A DNA stretch of 64,000 nucleotides from Eopsaltria australis (lineage: Eukaryota > Chordata > Aves > Passeriformes > Petroicidae), in NCBI GenBank assembly GCA_034509425.1, contig JAVTVJ010000230.1:901001-965000 (forward strand), written 5' to 3'. Under the pieces are notes generated by a model that searched no databases, was not told the origin of the DNA, and worked only from the letters and a program-made list of their open reading frames with translations. The translations under genes were made by a program, and so were the position numbers. Below are positions 1 to 10,085 of the stretch, one piece after another. How positions within the stretch are numbered: position 1 is the first letter of the stretch; each line of letters begins with the position of its first letter.

Positions 1-3000
1 GGTGACAGCACCACAGCCACAACAACTTTTATGTTAAAAGATTGCCATGGTATCAGCTGGCATAGACAAGAAGCCCCACATCAAGCTCTGGAAAGTGTCT
101 TTGTGTGGGCAAGGCCATCCTTACAGCCCTTTTGTGCCCACTGGAGCCTGGGCCAGCTGTTTGCTGGTGGGCTGTGCTTGGGTCACTTGTCCAGCTCTGA
201 CTCAGGGCTTGTTATGGCAGTTAGAAATGAGGAAGACCCATCAAGCCTCTTCTGGTGGTTGCAGGAGACATTTTCAAGAGCTTCCTCCTTTAGAGCTACT
301 TTGTACTATTTATGCTATATGCATTCCAGCAAAATAATGAAGCTGGATCTATACATATTTTCAATCTGCAAAGCAGATTGGGAAGTTATTGTTACCAAAT
401 CCTCAGTGATGTAACACTGACTGCAGCATAACTATTCTGATTTATACCTATCAAAACATAACTATTCTCAAGTGAACAAGTTATGCTTTGTCTCATCTCT
501 CGGACTGTTTTTTTCCTGCGATCAGAGCTGCACAGTGTAATGTTCGATGTGATGAGGGTCAGCAATAACATAATCACAGATCTGAGGTCTCCAATTTATG
601 CACCTCTGTGTCTTCACCTCATCTCACCAAATGATAACATAAAAGGTTACGATGTGCAAAGCAAAAAGCCCAAGTTGTTAACTTCCTGAACTTGAAAATA
701 TTACATTCCTAAAATTATTGCAAGCACAATGTACTTGACATCCTATACTGATGATGTGAATGGAAGATGGCATGCAAATATTTCACAATATAGTGGCATT
801 GATAAAATAAAAGCCTTATGTATATATTTGTTACGACAATGAAACCTGCATTACTTGACTTGGTGTAATTCATATCAGTATTTCAGATGTACACTTATGA
901 CACTGAAGAAGACTTTTGTTTGGGAGGAAATGATGACCAATATCTTTCAACTTTATGCATCCATGGCAGCGAAGAAACTGAAGCCACTGAATATAGACAT
1001 TATCTTCTACTTCCCTCTGCTTTTCTAGATAGAAAATGTGTTCAGAATCAGTCCATAATGAGCAGATTTTCCTGCAATCTTGGTGTGGGCAAAGCTGGTG
1101 TGAAAGAGAGATCTGGCCAGACTTTATGTCCTGCTGACTTCACTCCCATTACAACTTAGGGTGTTCACAAACCCTGTGGTGAGAAACCAAAAAAAATTGT
1201 AGAGAATAAAAATTGTTGGCATGAGAGAATTTCTATGTGGTCTCAACCAGATGCTCAGTCTAGTAGTACGTGTTGTGGGAGCACAGAAGGAACTTACTCT
1301 GAGAGCTGACATCAGTCAGGCACTTTGCTTCCCTTCAGGGCTGTGTTACAAGAACTATCCATAATAGGCCATACTAACTTCAGAAGGCTTGGGATTGCAA
1401 TTTTTTGTGGATCTTTTGTATTACAGCTGCTAGTGCTAATTTTATAGCTTAGAAAGCACAGAGAATGACACATTGTGCTTAAAAAAGAGGAAAAAGAGGA
1501 GTTCTCCCTTTTCCACACTTGAATACAACTGCAATATGTGCAAGTTTCAGAAAAATAAACCGTCCTGAAAAGAACTTCTGCTCATTAAAGAAATAATAGC
1601 AAGCTCTTGTATTCTCTTTTCACCCTTCTCTTGCTTCTTGCTGCATGCAGCTCCATGTCCCTGAACATCTTCCTTTGAACCTCTGACTTGTCCTTCTTGA
1701 TGATATTCCCCCTGCCTCAAATTCTCTCCAGAGGTGAGTCCAAGGCAGGCTGCAGAACTGAATAATCCTGAACTTGATAAACATGGATTTGCATTGAAAT
1801 GTATAGCACTGGCCACTTCTGCTTTGCTCTTTCAAACTTGACAACCAACTCCTTCACTCAGTAAACTCGACCCTTAACTCTGCATTTCCTGACTGGGCAG
1901 GAATCTTTGCTGTGAATGATACTGCTGATGATATTCAATACCTGTAAGCACTCTTTCCTCAGATCCCTTCATGCCCAGTAGTCAAACCCAACAGAAGCTC
2001 ATACATGAATTCTACACAGAGCTGTAAAATCTTAAGATATAAAAATCTGGCATTGATTCCTAGTTGGCATTTGGTAGGTGAGCTGATAACCTCACTGCCC
2101 TGGCACCAGGGAGAACTGGGATTTGCTGGTTGGGAGAAACTGAAGTGGTATAGGTGAAGACTGCAAAGGGAGGGTCTTGCTTCTCTAGGAGGACTGCACT
2201 CAATTTATTGTGCAGTTACCAGAAAAGAGGAGCAGGATGGCTTTTAGGAAGAGTGTAAAACTTGGGAAAGACGGCAGCTTAGAAAAATGAAGATGCTTCC
2301 TGAAGGAAGGTGAGTCCAAACTGAAGGGTTCAGATGAAGATCTGAAATTCTCCAAGTTTGAGAGTATTTGGATGTTAGATGTTTGTCTCATCATTGCTTT
2401 CCTGCCTCAAAATATAGTCATGCCTCCTAGAAAGTAGTTCATCTGGGCCTTGCTAGAAGCAGATACTCAAATGCATAGTTAAAAGCTGAAATGGCAATAT
2501 TGAGAAACAGAGCGAGGAGTTTGCAGGCATGTCTCAACAGGGAATGGTACAGGGTCTTAGCAAGCCTGAATCCTGTGAAGGATTGTAGGAGGGCAAGCTG
2601 TGAGATGGTCAGGCACTGTACCAAGTTAATTCTGCTACACCCACTGAAACTCAAGAAAAAGAGACTAACAGCTGAACAGAGGATCTCAGTCATCCAAACA
2701 GGAGAGTGCTCTTCTCCACTGGACTGTCATTCTTTTTTTTCCTCTTTGGTTTTGATGCCATTTAGCATTTAAACAGGTGGCATTTGAGCAGAATCACTTT
2801 CTCCAAACACTGCACCTTATATATCGAGTACAAAAAAGTTATTTCAAGGGCTGTGTTGCTATGTGATTGCAGAAACAGCAGTGCAGGGAGAAATGTCACC
2901 AATAAGAGCCTTTTGAAAATAGAAAACATTTAGCTGTTGTGAGATTACTTTTTCTGTTTTCATTGTTTAGAAACATATAAAACGACTGTAGTTCATATCT

Positions 3001-3252
3001 GCACTTTTGATAGGTTGTGTGACTCACACTGTGATTACACCAGAAATATCAAAGAGGGAAAATATACATAACCCATGGTTAGGATTAAATGTGAGTCGCA
3101 AATAATCAGTGTTTACAGCACATTTAACCTGGGTGCAGTACAGTTTGTTCAGATTTTATGTAAGTCTGAATATCCAGCGTTGTGTTTGGAGCAGTAAGTA
3201 CACCACTGACATGAGCAAGGACAGGACTTTTGCTGCTGTATGCCAAACAGAG
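1..3252. other. Non-coding stretch, no gene recognised
   Basis: AT-rich vertebrate sequence. Frames at 31-414 and 47-337 overlap on one strand, and the frame at 887-1159 follows a TTTCAG acceptor-like string. None gives a recognisable domain, and none has a matching donor or a second exon. The 2481-2750 part is somewhat richer in GC and may be an unrecognised old repeat. Apart from the small direct repeat at 427-468 I see nothing to annotate. Confidence 0.7.
427..468. repeat. Short direct repeat, 30-bp spacing
   Basis: The 12-mer CATAACTATTCT occurs at 427-438 and again at 457-468, exactly 30 bp apart. Only two copies are present, and the sequence between them is unrelated to the unit. It may be a small local duplication or chance in AT-rich DNA. 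Confidence 0.5.
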
Positions 3253-3763
3253 TTTTGCTGAGTTCAAAAGTCTGTAAGTTCACAAAAAAAGTAGTGTTTC
3301 TTGCCATAATTAAACTGCAAAAAGCATTTGCTTTAAAAAAAAGTTTTAATTACAATTGGCATTTCCAATCCCAGTGCTGGAGGCGGTTGTCTTACTGAAA
3401 ATTGATGTCCTTTATGGCATTGGCAATAGACAAATCCAGTGGAAAAGCCCGTAAACAAGTTTCTAGGCGAATTTAATATTGGTTTAACCACTGGAGAAAG
3501 CATTTTGGTTGCTACCCTATTATTAAAAGAGGTTGGAAATGGATTCACACACTCTCCTCTGCTGAGTTAATTGTCATATGGTTGGCATCATAGGCAACAT
3601 AATTTTTCAGCAACATGGCCACCTCCAGCAGTAAGCACAGAAATGCCAATTGTAGCTGGAAACCGCTTTTCAGTTCTACTACACAGAAAAACATTTTGCA
3701 GTTTATTTGTGATGAAAGACAATTCTCTTTTTAAGAACAATGGAACTATTGGTCTGAGCAAAA
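3253..3763. repeat. Long imperfect palindrome (ancient hairpin or foldback element)
   Basis: The left half matches the reverse complement of the right half almost end to end, around a centre near 3500. The best block is a 15-nt exact match, TACAATTGGCATTTC at 3351-3365, against the complement of 3640-3654. Nearby, TGCTGGAGG at 3375-3383 pairs with CCTCCAGCA at 3622-3630, and GACAA at 3429-3433 pairs with TTGTC at 3571-3575. Further out, TAAACTGCAAAA at 3311-3322 pairs with the complement of 3694-3705. The outermost block, 3253-3281 against the complement of about 3735-3763, has 19 of 29 matches by hand count. The loop is about 3490-3504. Arms are about 240 bp and clearly diverged, so the structure is old. 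Known classes with this shape are foldback or MITE-like DNA transposons and the hairpin-shaped ancient euteleostome repeats (Eulor-type); I cannot assign a family. No terminal duplication is recognisable. Short frames on both strands (ending at 3548 minus and starting at 3571 plus) share PPPA and EMPIV peptides only because of this symmetry, so they are not genes. Confidence 0.8.
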
Positions 3764-4469
3764 GAAATAAAGCTGGGAATTGTCTTTTAAACTCCTTGTA
3801 AATTGTCAAATAGACTGATGAGCGAGTACTGTTAGGCAAATTTTGGCCCTATTTGAAGGCATGAATATTAAAAACTCACTCTGTGCCACACATCAAAGAA
3901 CCCGTGCCTGGGTAGGGCTTGCCAGCTCTAAAGTACATACGTGAATGCTGTGGCTAAACTGTGCTGCCCTGCTGCCCTCAGCTTCAGCCCCAGAGGTGGC
4001 TCCCAGCAGTCTGCACGTCAGGCACCATGGATGCCAACGCTGAGTGAAACCATTTCCATAGCCCAAAGTCCTGAAAAAGGGTCTGAATAAAGGCCTTGAG
4101 TCTATGAATACACTCAATGTGCAGACAATATTAACGAAAATATTATTAGGAGTTTTGCAGTATCCAGCTGTGGGATTTTAGGCGCTTAACAGAATAGAGA
4201 TGGGTGACAATTTTCATCTTACATTTAAAACATTCCTCCCCATGCCAGAGATTTAATCAGGGCAGAAATGAATAAGATGTGATACAATACATTAGATACA
4301 TATGCAGCTGATACAGCCTGGCTGATTAGTTAGATGGGGTGAAGACGTTCAGGCACAGGAAGACTTTCCCCAGTGCTTGTGCTGTCTCCCGCCTCCATGG
4401 GCCGCACTCTGCCCGAAAGCACAGAGCTGAAGCTGCATTCAGTGTGGGACAGAGCCCAGGGTGCCCTGC
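3764..4469. other. Non-coding stretch, no gene recognised
   Basis: The sequence right of the palindrome has no recognisable coding content. It is locally GC-richer at 3895-4040 and 4370-4470. The minus frame at 3893-4117 is unassigned and probably chance. Confidence 0.6.
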
Positions 4470-5080
4470 AGAGCCTTAATGACATCACAAGTATCCCATT
4501 TCAACTTTTGTATCTGGGGGCTGTTATTTGATCTCTGGCTGTCAATAAAAAAAAATACAGTGATTTTGAGCAAAATTATTGTTGTCTTTTACAGTGACTA
4601 CTGGGCCAAAGGTAGGTGATTGGCATGTTTTGGCCTCACCCACTGGGTGTAACATAAAACGTACAGTATAAATATATGAACTCTTTTATATTTTAAACAA
4701 ATTTTGTTGACATGGTGCTCTCACAAATAAAGAAGCAGCATCTGTACTTATCATAATTCCTGAAGAGCACATTACCAAATGAGACACACGTGTAGGGTTT
4801 TATCCAATCTGGCAATGAAACTGATTGTACCTGAGTTACCTGGCCAGTAAGGGCCGAGCAATCAGATAATGTGATGGATTAACATTTCTTAGAAGCGATT
4901 TGGCCAAATAAATGTAAATGGCAGAAAGACAAAAGGCAAAGTGATCAGCCCACAGACATGCTATGCTGTCTGAGACAAACAAACAGATTACTCATAGCTC
5001 AGCTGTAATCTCACTACTGATCTTGGCTGTATTTGGACCAGTACAATAGCCTAAAACTGACCTACTTTAGGAAATAATCA
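4470..5080. promoter_or_regulatory. Possible conserved regulatory block
   Basis: This candidate is inferred from texture only: no simple repeats, no transposon signature and a mix of transcription-factor-like words. TGACATCA, which resembles a CRE/AP-1 site, lies near 4480. TGTCAATAA lies near 4540, and GTGATGGATTAACATTT, which carries a GGATTA K50-homeodomain-type core, near 4870. No coding frame is visible. Conservation cannot be measured here, so this could be ordinary non-coding DNA. Confidence 0.25.
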
Positions 5081-6114
5081 GAGAAGTGAGGTGTTTTTGT
5101 CCTGTAACCAATCCTTTGGGACATTCTCCTTTTTTAGTGTTTTATATATGTTTTTAAAAAGTGCAGTGCTTGGAGCCTAGCACACAGAAACAGTTTTATA
5201 GGAACATAGAGAAGAAAAAACCATACATGAGGAAACTTCCAAGAATCACTGTTAACTGCAATAAGGAAAAATATACAAAAACCAGGTTAGGTTGTACCCT
5301 CAGCTGATGTAAACAGGTAACACTTCACAAGACAATCTCTTTTACATCTTCAGAGTTCTGGTATTTTAAACATCTTAATTTACACATTTTACATACTTTT
5401 TGAGATTGCTGCAAACACTTTAATTTCTGCCCAGATTTCCTACAGAGGATGTCTACAGAGTAGCTAACCTGGACCTGAAATGCTACATGCATTTGAACTT
5501 CATTGTTCAAGTGAATTAAACTGGATTAAGCACAGTCTGCAAATTGTTTGTGGGGGTGGTTCTGCCAGGGGACTCCTCAACTGCATTGTGAGAGTCATGA
5601 TGCCTCTCCCTAGACTCTTGGAGACAATTTATACTGTTTGCTTCACCCTTAGAAAGACTCACAGATGGTCTGCATGATATCCCATATTGGTTGTATTATA
5701 AATGGATAACATGGTTGTGCTGTGGTAAATTACATACTGCTTCCAAGGACAGAAGAGCTTCTGTAAGGTGTTCAGCCCTTTCACTTTTCTTGTCTTTTGT
5801 ATTTTAGCTGATTTCTTTTCTCTTTTTCTGCCTCAGTTCATCCTGTGATCCTATCCTTACAGAGTTTTAAGATCTCTTATTTCTCTGGATTCCATTACTT
5901 CTTTGGCTTGTTGTACATAATTTATTTAAGTCTTTATACGTGAAAGTATATAAAGCAGCTTTTAGGCCTTTGGGTAGTTCTTCACTATGACTTTGGGAGC
6001 AAAATAGTCTCACAGAGATGCTCACTAGCTGCACCTCACTTAATACCTCCACCTGACTTTCAGGCTGTGCTTTGTATCTTGTTTAGTGGCATTTATATGG
6101 TGTTTATATAGGCC
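5081..6114. other. Non-coding stretch, no gene recognised
   Basis: AT-rich sequence with several short T-rich runs and no recognisable gene or repeat up to the CR1 element. The frames at 5325-5510 and 5480-5677 are short and unassigned. Confidence 0.6.
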
Positions 6115-6806
6115 AACTGTATGAGGTTCAACAAACAAAGTGCCAGGTCTTGCACCTGAGTCACAACAGCCCATCTGAACATGAGCCTGCAGTGCCCAGG
6201 TGGCCAAGAAGGCCAGTGGCCTCCTGGCTGTATCAGCAATGGTGTAGCAGCAGGACCAGGGCAGTGATTGTCCCCCTGTGCTCAGCACTGGTGAGGCCAC
6301 ACCTCGAGTGCTGTGTCCAGTTCTGGGGCCCTCATGACAAGAGAGACATCGAGGGGCTGGAGTGAGTCCAGAGAAGGACAGTGGAGCTGGGGAAGGGTCT
6401 GGAGAGTGATTCATATGAGAGTGCCTGAGGAAGCTGGGGTTGTTGAGCCTGGAGAAAAGGAGGCCCAGAAAGTGCTCCCCACAACTGCCTGAAAGGAGGC
6501 TGTGGTGAGGTGGGGGTCAGTCTCCTCAGCCAAGTAACAAGTGACAGGACCAGAGGAAATGGCCTCAAGTTGCACCAGGGAGAGTTTAGATTGGAAATTA
6601 GGAATCATTCTCCTACTGAAAGGGTGGTCAGACACTGGAATGGGATTCCCAGGGAAGAGCTGGAATCACCCTCTCTGGAAGTGTTCAAAAGGCATGTGGA
6701 TGTGGCCTTGGATATGGTTTAGTGGTGAACACCATGGTGCTGGGTTAATGGTTGGACTCAGTGATCTCAGGGGTCTTTTCCAAACCTCATTAGTCCATGA
6801 TTCTAA
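6115..6806 (+). mobile_element. CR1 LINE 3' fragment, degraded
   Basis: This is the 3' part of a CR1 (chicken repeat 1) non-LTR retrotransposon in sense orientation. It covers the C-terminal end of ORF2, the reverse-transcriptase protein, plus the short 3' tail. Translation at 6150-6362 gives the CR1-typical [15 protein letters not shown] and DIEGLE. Translation at about 6489-6720 gives [25 protein letters not shown] and SPSLEVFKR, ending at TAG after VDVALDMV. The copy is dead. A TGA interrupts the frame at 6363-6365. The correct frame is lost near 6420-6430 and regained near 6480, so the LEKR-type segment falls in another frame. The part around 6170-6178 joins sequences that are separated in typical CR1 copies, so an internal deletion is likely. 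The 5' end is truncated, as is usual for CR1. The 3' end reads CCATGATTCTAAG, a worn version of the CR1 terminal repeat. No clear target-site duplication is visible, which is normal for CR1. Confidence 0.93.
6150..6722 (+). pseudogene. CR1 ORF2 C-terminal remnant
   Basis: This is the recognisable protein remnant inside the CR1 copy. The C-terminal end of the CR1 reverse-transcriptase polyprotein is readable in two same-frame pieces, 6150-6362 and about 6489-6722. They are separated by an in-frame TGA at 6363-6365, a second TGA just after SDSYES near 6427 and a compensated frameshift. The catalytic reverse-transcriptase core and the endonuclease domain lie upstream in complete elements and are absent here, so no active protein can be made. 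Confidence 0.85.
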
Positions 6807-9800
6807 GGCCTATAAATGCTTTTTTTGGGAAATCTCACAGCTTTTCACTTAGAGACATGTGACAGCTCAAACAGAAAGCAACAGAAAATCATGCATTAAT
6901 CCCATGGGGAAAGCCTGCTCACCAGGCTCTGAAACAAAAAGTATAGCACAGTCTGGCTCATTAAGAAGCACAAGGAATAAACCTGACAATAACTTTAAAC
7001 TCCGTCATCTATACTAAGGAAAGTAGTAGGGATAGTAATAACTGTTCTTTCAAGTAGAACGCGTAGCTCATTGCATTAAGGAATATAAATCCATTATCAA
7101 AATCAACCAATATCCTTTTTCAACAAACTAGGTAAAATCTGATATTGACAGAACAGAGCCCCTCCACTTGTCCCACAGAGGAACTGTGGCAGCAGACAGT
7201 GTGAGGCAGTTGATGACCAGAATAAAACCCAACCCCATTCCGTTGAGTGGTCCATGATGAACACTGCCAACTTTGAGAGCCCCTTGCACCACCCCTACTA
7301 CACAGAGCAATTCCTGTTCATGAAAGGCAAGATTTCTGAAGCACACATTCTGCTCAGAATGGGGATTTGCATGGTCTGCAGCCCCCTGGCACTGCCACAC
7401 TGCCTCTGGTACAGCACATGGAAGGTGCTGAGTTTGTCATTCCTGTCTAGAATTAGAAGTGCCCACAAAGTCTGCCAAAAGAAAATGAAGAGTTGGCAAA
7501 GCTTGGGGAGAGTGGAAGTTTATATGAATCACATCTTCATTTGTGAGAAGTTTGAGGAAGAACATGATGTCAGGTTAAAACATGTTTGGAAAGGAATGTA
7601 GCTTGCAGGACTAAACTGAAATTAATGTGTGCCTCTACAAAGCCTGCTGCAGTTCTTGGCTCCTGTGACTGGAAAAGGGGAGTAAGGACAGTGCTAGAAA
7701 TATAAAACCATAGTTCAAATGCTGCCAACTAACAATGTGGTGCACGTATGGGAGAAATAAGAGAGATGAATATTCAGAATTCTAAAAAACGTGTACTAAC
7801 ATTTTTACACATTTCTTTTAAACTATATTCAGACCACAAGATGCTCATATTGTTATTAATAAGCAGTAATGATCCAAAAAAAGATCTATCCTATTAAATA
7901 TATTTTACTGCATTTTCTGGAATTTCACAGCACTGGAATACTCCCATAGTTGCTGTCTGTCACCTTATCTACTGGTAACTAGCATACTGGTACAAGCATA
8001 CTTGTCACTGATTTACAGATTCCTTTTTTCAAAGTAGTTGCAGAGAGAAAGAGGATGACAGGGAAAGCTACGGAGATAATTCTGTAAGGAAGTGACGAAA
8101 AAAGAGGGAGAAAGAGCTTTCTCTTCATGAGAGATAATACAGTTTTCTCATTCAAATAAAGTTTTTTGTTCAAAGATAAAAGAAAGCAGCTCTCAGCATA
8201 ACAGCATCACCTTACACATGTACAGAATAGTATGATTTAGTTCTTTACAGCAAAAAGAAGCTGGGAAAGCTGCATGAGACAGTTGCTTTTCCCATCTTCT
8301 ATCAACAAATCACAAAGGAAAATCCAGGCCCAGTATCAAAATCCCAGCCCACTTACCTCTTCTACAGAATAATCTTTTATTAAGAAAAAGTTTGTGCTTT
8401 CTTCTTATTTACCTTTTTTTTTTTTTTTTTTTTTTTTTGGTGAATTTTAAACCTGCAAAACTGAATGGCTTGCATGGAGCTATGGGAGTGCCCCTTTCCT
8501 AAATTTGTCCACATTAAACTTTGAAAAGGCTGATGTGGGAACAATCCATAGAAAGAAGAGCCTGTGTTTCATTTTGCCCATAAATGGAACTGGATGCATG
8601 GCACTGGATTATGTGGAATGTGCATGGGATCCTGCTTACACAGCCTGTGCACAAACCCCAAATGTTTGCAGGCACAGTTGAAAGTGAGCTCTGCTCAGAG
8701 CGGATGTTTCTCTTCTATATGTCATGCAACAGGAATGCCAATCACATCAGTAATTTTACATCACAGCAGACTGGTATTGCATGAAAACTCCTCTGACCTG
8801 GAGAACAGTTCTAGGATAAGATGATTTGCAGGATGCCTTTCAGAAAAGTACCATTTATTCTCTATCCCCTTTATTTTTTTTTATATATAATATCACTGCA
8901 CTTATCATGCAGTAGTAGCTGGATGGCACATTAATGAGAACACTCATAATGCAGAAAACCTCATTTTGCGGAATACTGATGTTAGTGGTCTGAAAGGATC
9001 TGTTCCCAGAAAATTATAGTTACCTTTCCACTTACAGAGACCAGTCTGTCTAATTTTTCCAGGGACATTGGATTCAGTTGTGACTTTGCTTAAACCAGCT
9101 CTGCCTGTTTGCCCTCAATTGCAGTTTATACCAATATTTCTGAAAGGCTCATTCTCTCTCACTTGCATTATAGTTCAGCACAGAAGGTGATTTAAACAAC
9201 TTCTGATTTGATACAGATATGACTTAGCAGGTGTGGAAACACGGTCTGATGCATTTCTTATAGCTGCACTGTTGTTTCTTCTAAGGCACAACATTTACAA
9301 TAAGACCACCTAAATAATTTGCTGTATTACTATCCTGAAATGCTATTTGATGGGCATATACATGTTAAGATGCAGGTTTCATCCTGAGGTCCTTATCTGT
9401 ATGCTTGATCAAGGAGCTGGGACACTGTGTGCAGGACCACTTCCACAGCAGTGGAATCACATGAGCTATCACATGAGCTGTGGGGGAACTAGAATTTTAG
9501 TAAACAACCCACTATTGAACCCTCCTGTGTCCTATTCCAGATTGCCTTGGAAGGCACTAGTGAAGGAGGTTAACATGAAACTGAGGTTTGAGAACGGCTC
9601 TGAGCAATCAAGCCCTTTTTCTCACTGCAGTTAATGCTGAATAGAGGATCATTTTAACCCTCCTTAAATTGCTGCACAGGTGTTACAATGCCTGGTTTAT
9701 AGCTACTCTGTCTTGCCCTCCTTGAGTGAACTATACCCTTTCCTGAAGTGCACCTGGGCTCACAGCAGTTGAGAACACAAAACCTCCAGTGAAAACTCCC

Positions 9801-9849
9801 AGCAAACAAACACTGTATATAGTAATCCTGAAGGAATAAACCTAATAGT
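6807..9849. other. Non-coding stretch, no gene recognised
   Basis: No gene is recognisable. The frame at 7254-7601 (115 codons) shows no domain and no intron signals. A run of 25 T lies at 8414-8438. Other short T and A runs are ordinary for vertebrate non-coding DNA. Confidence 0.65.
8414..8438. repeat. Poly(T) tract, 25 nt
   Basis: An uninterrupted run of 25 T. On the minus strand this would be a poly(A) stretch, so a retroposed copy was considered. The sequence to its right, read on the minus strand, has no AATAAA close to the run and no matching flanking duplication. Confidence 0.95.
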
Positions 9850-10085
9850 TACTGCTTGATACCTGAACATCGTTTAATGAGTGCCCAGAATTCATCTGTA
9901 AATGCACATTGTTAATTTTGGGCCTGCTATTCATTAATTAGAGGCTTAGTGGCAAGTGCCATTGAGCTATCTGCAATGTTTAAGGTTACATCAAGCCCTA
10001 GTAAATGGCTTGCTGATAACAAGATGCATCCATCTTCATTACTTGGCCACTCCTGTCTGAGTTTGCTCTGCTTCCTGCAAGGGCT
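9850..10085. promoter_or_regulatory. Possible conserved regulatory block
   Basis: Complex, repeat-free, non-coding sequence with homeodomain-type cores. It has TTAATTTTGGG near 9912, TTCATTAATTAGAGG near 9931-9945, and ATTACTTGGC near 10039. These patterns resemble developmental enhancers. The call is inference from motif content alone and needs an alignment to other vertebrates. Confidence 0.3.

Noticed and set aside
887..1159. Possible terminal exon after a TTTCAG acceptor-like string
   Set aside because: The acceptor consensus is common by chance, the peptide is unassigned, and no upstream exon partner or polyadenylation context was convincing.
3333..3801. Opposing frames sharing PPPA and EMPIV peptides, suggesting duplicated exons
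   Set aside because: The similarity is a by-product of the palindrome at 3253-3763. It extends through non-coding parts and the frames are interrupted.
6040..6414. 124-codon minus frame
   Set aside because: It is mostly the antisense of the CR1 ORF2 remnant.
8414..8438. Poly(T) run as the tail of a minus-strand retrogene
   Set aside because: No AATAAA at the expected distance, no flanking duplication and no protein remnant beside it.
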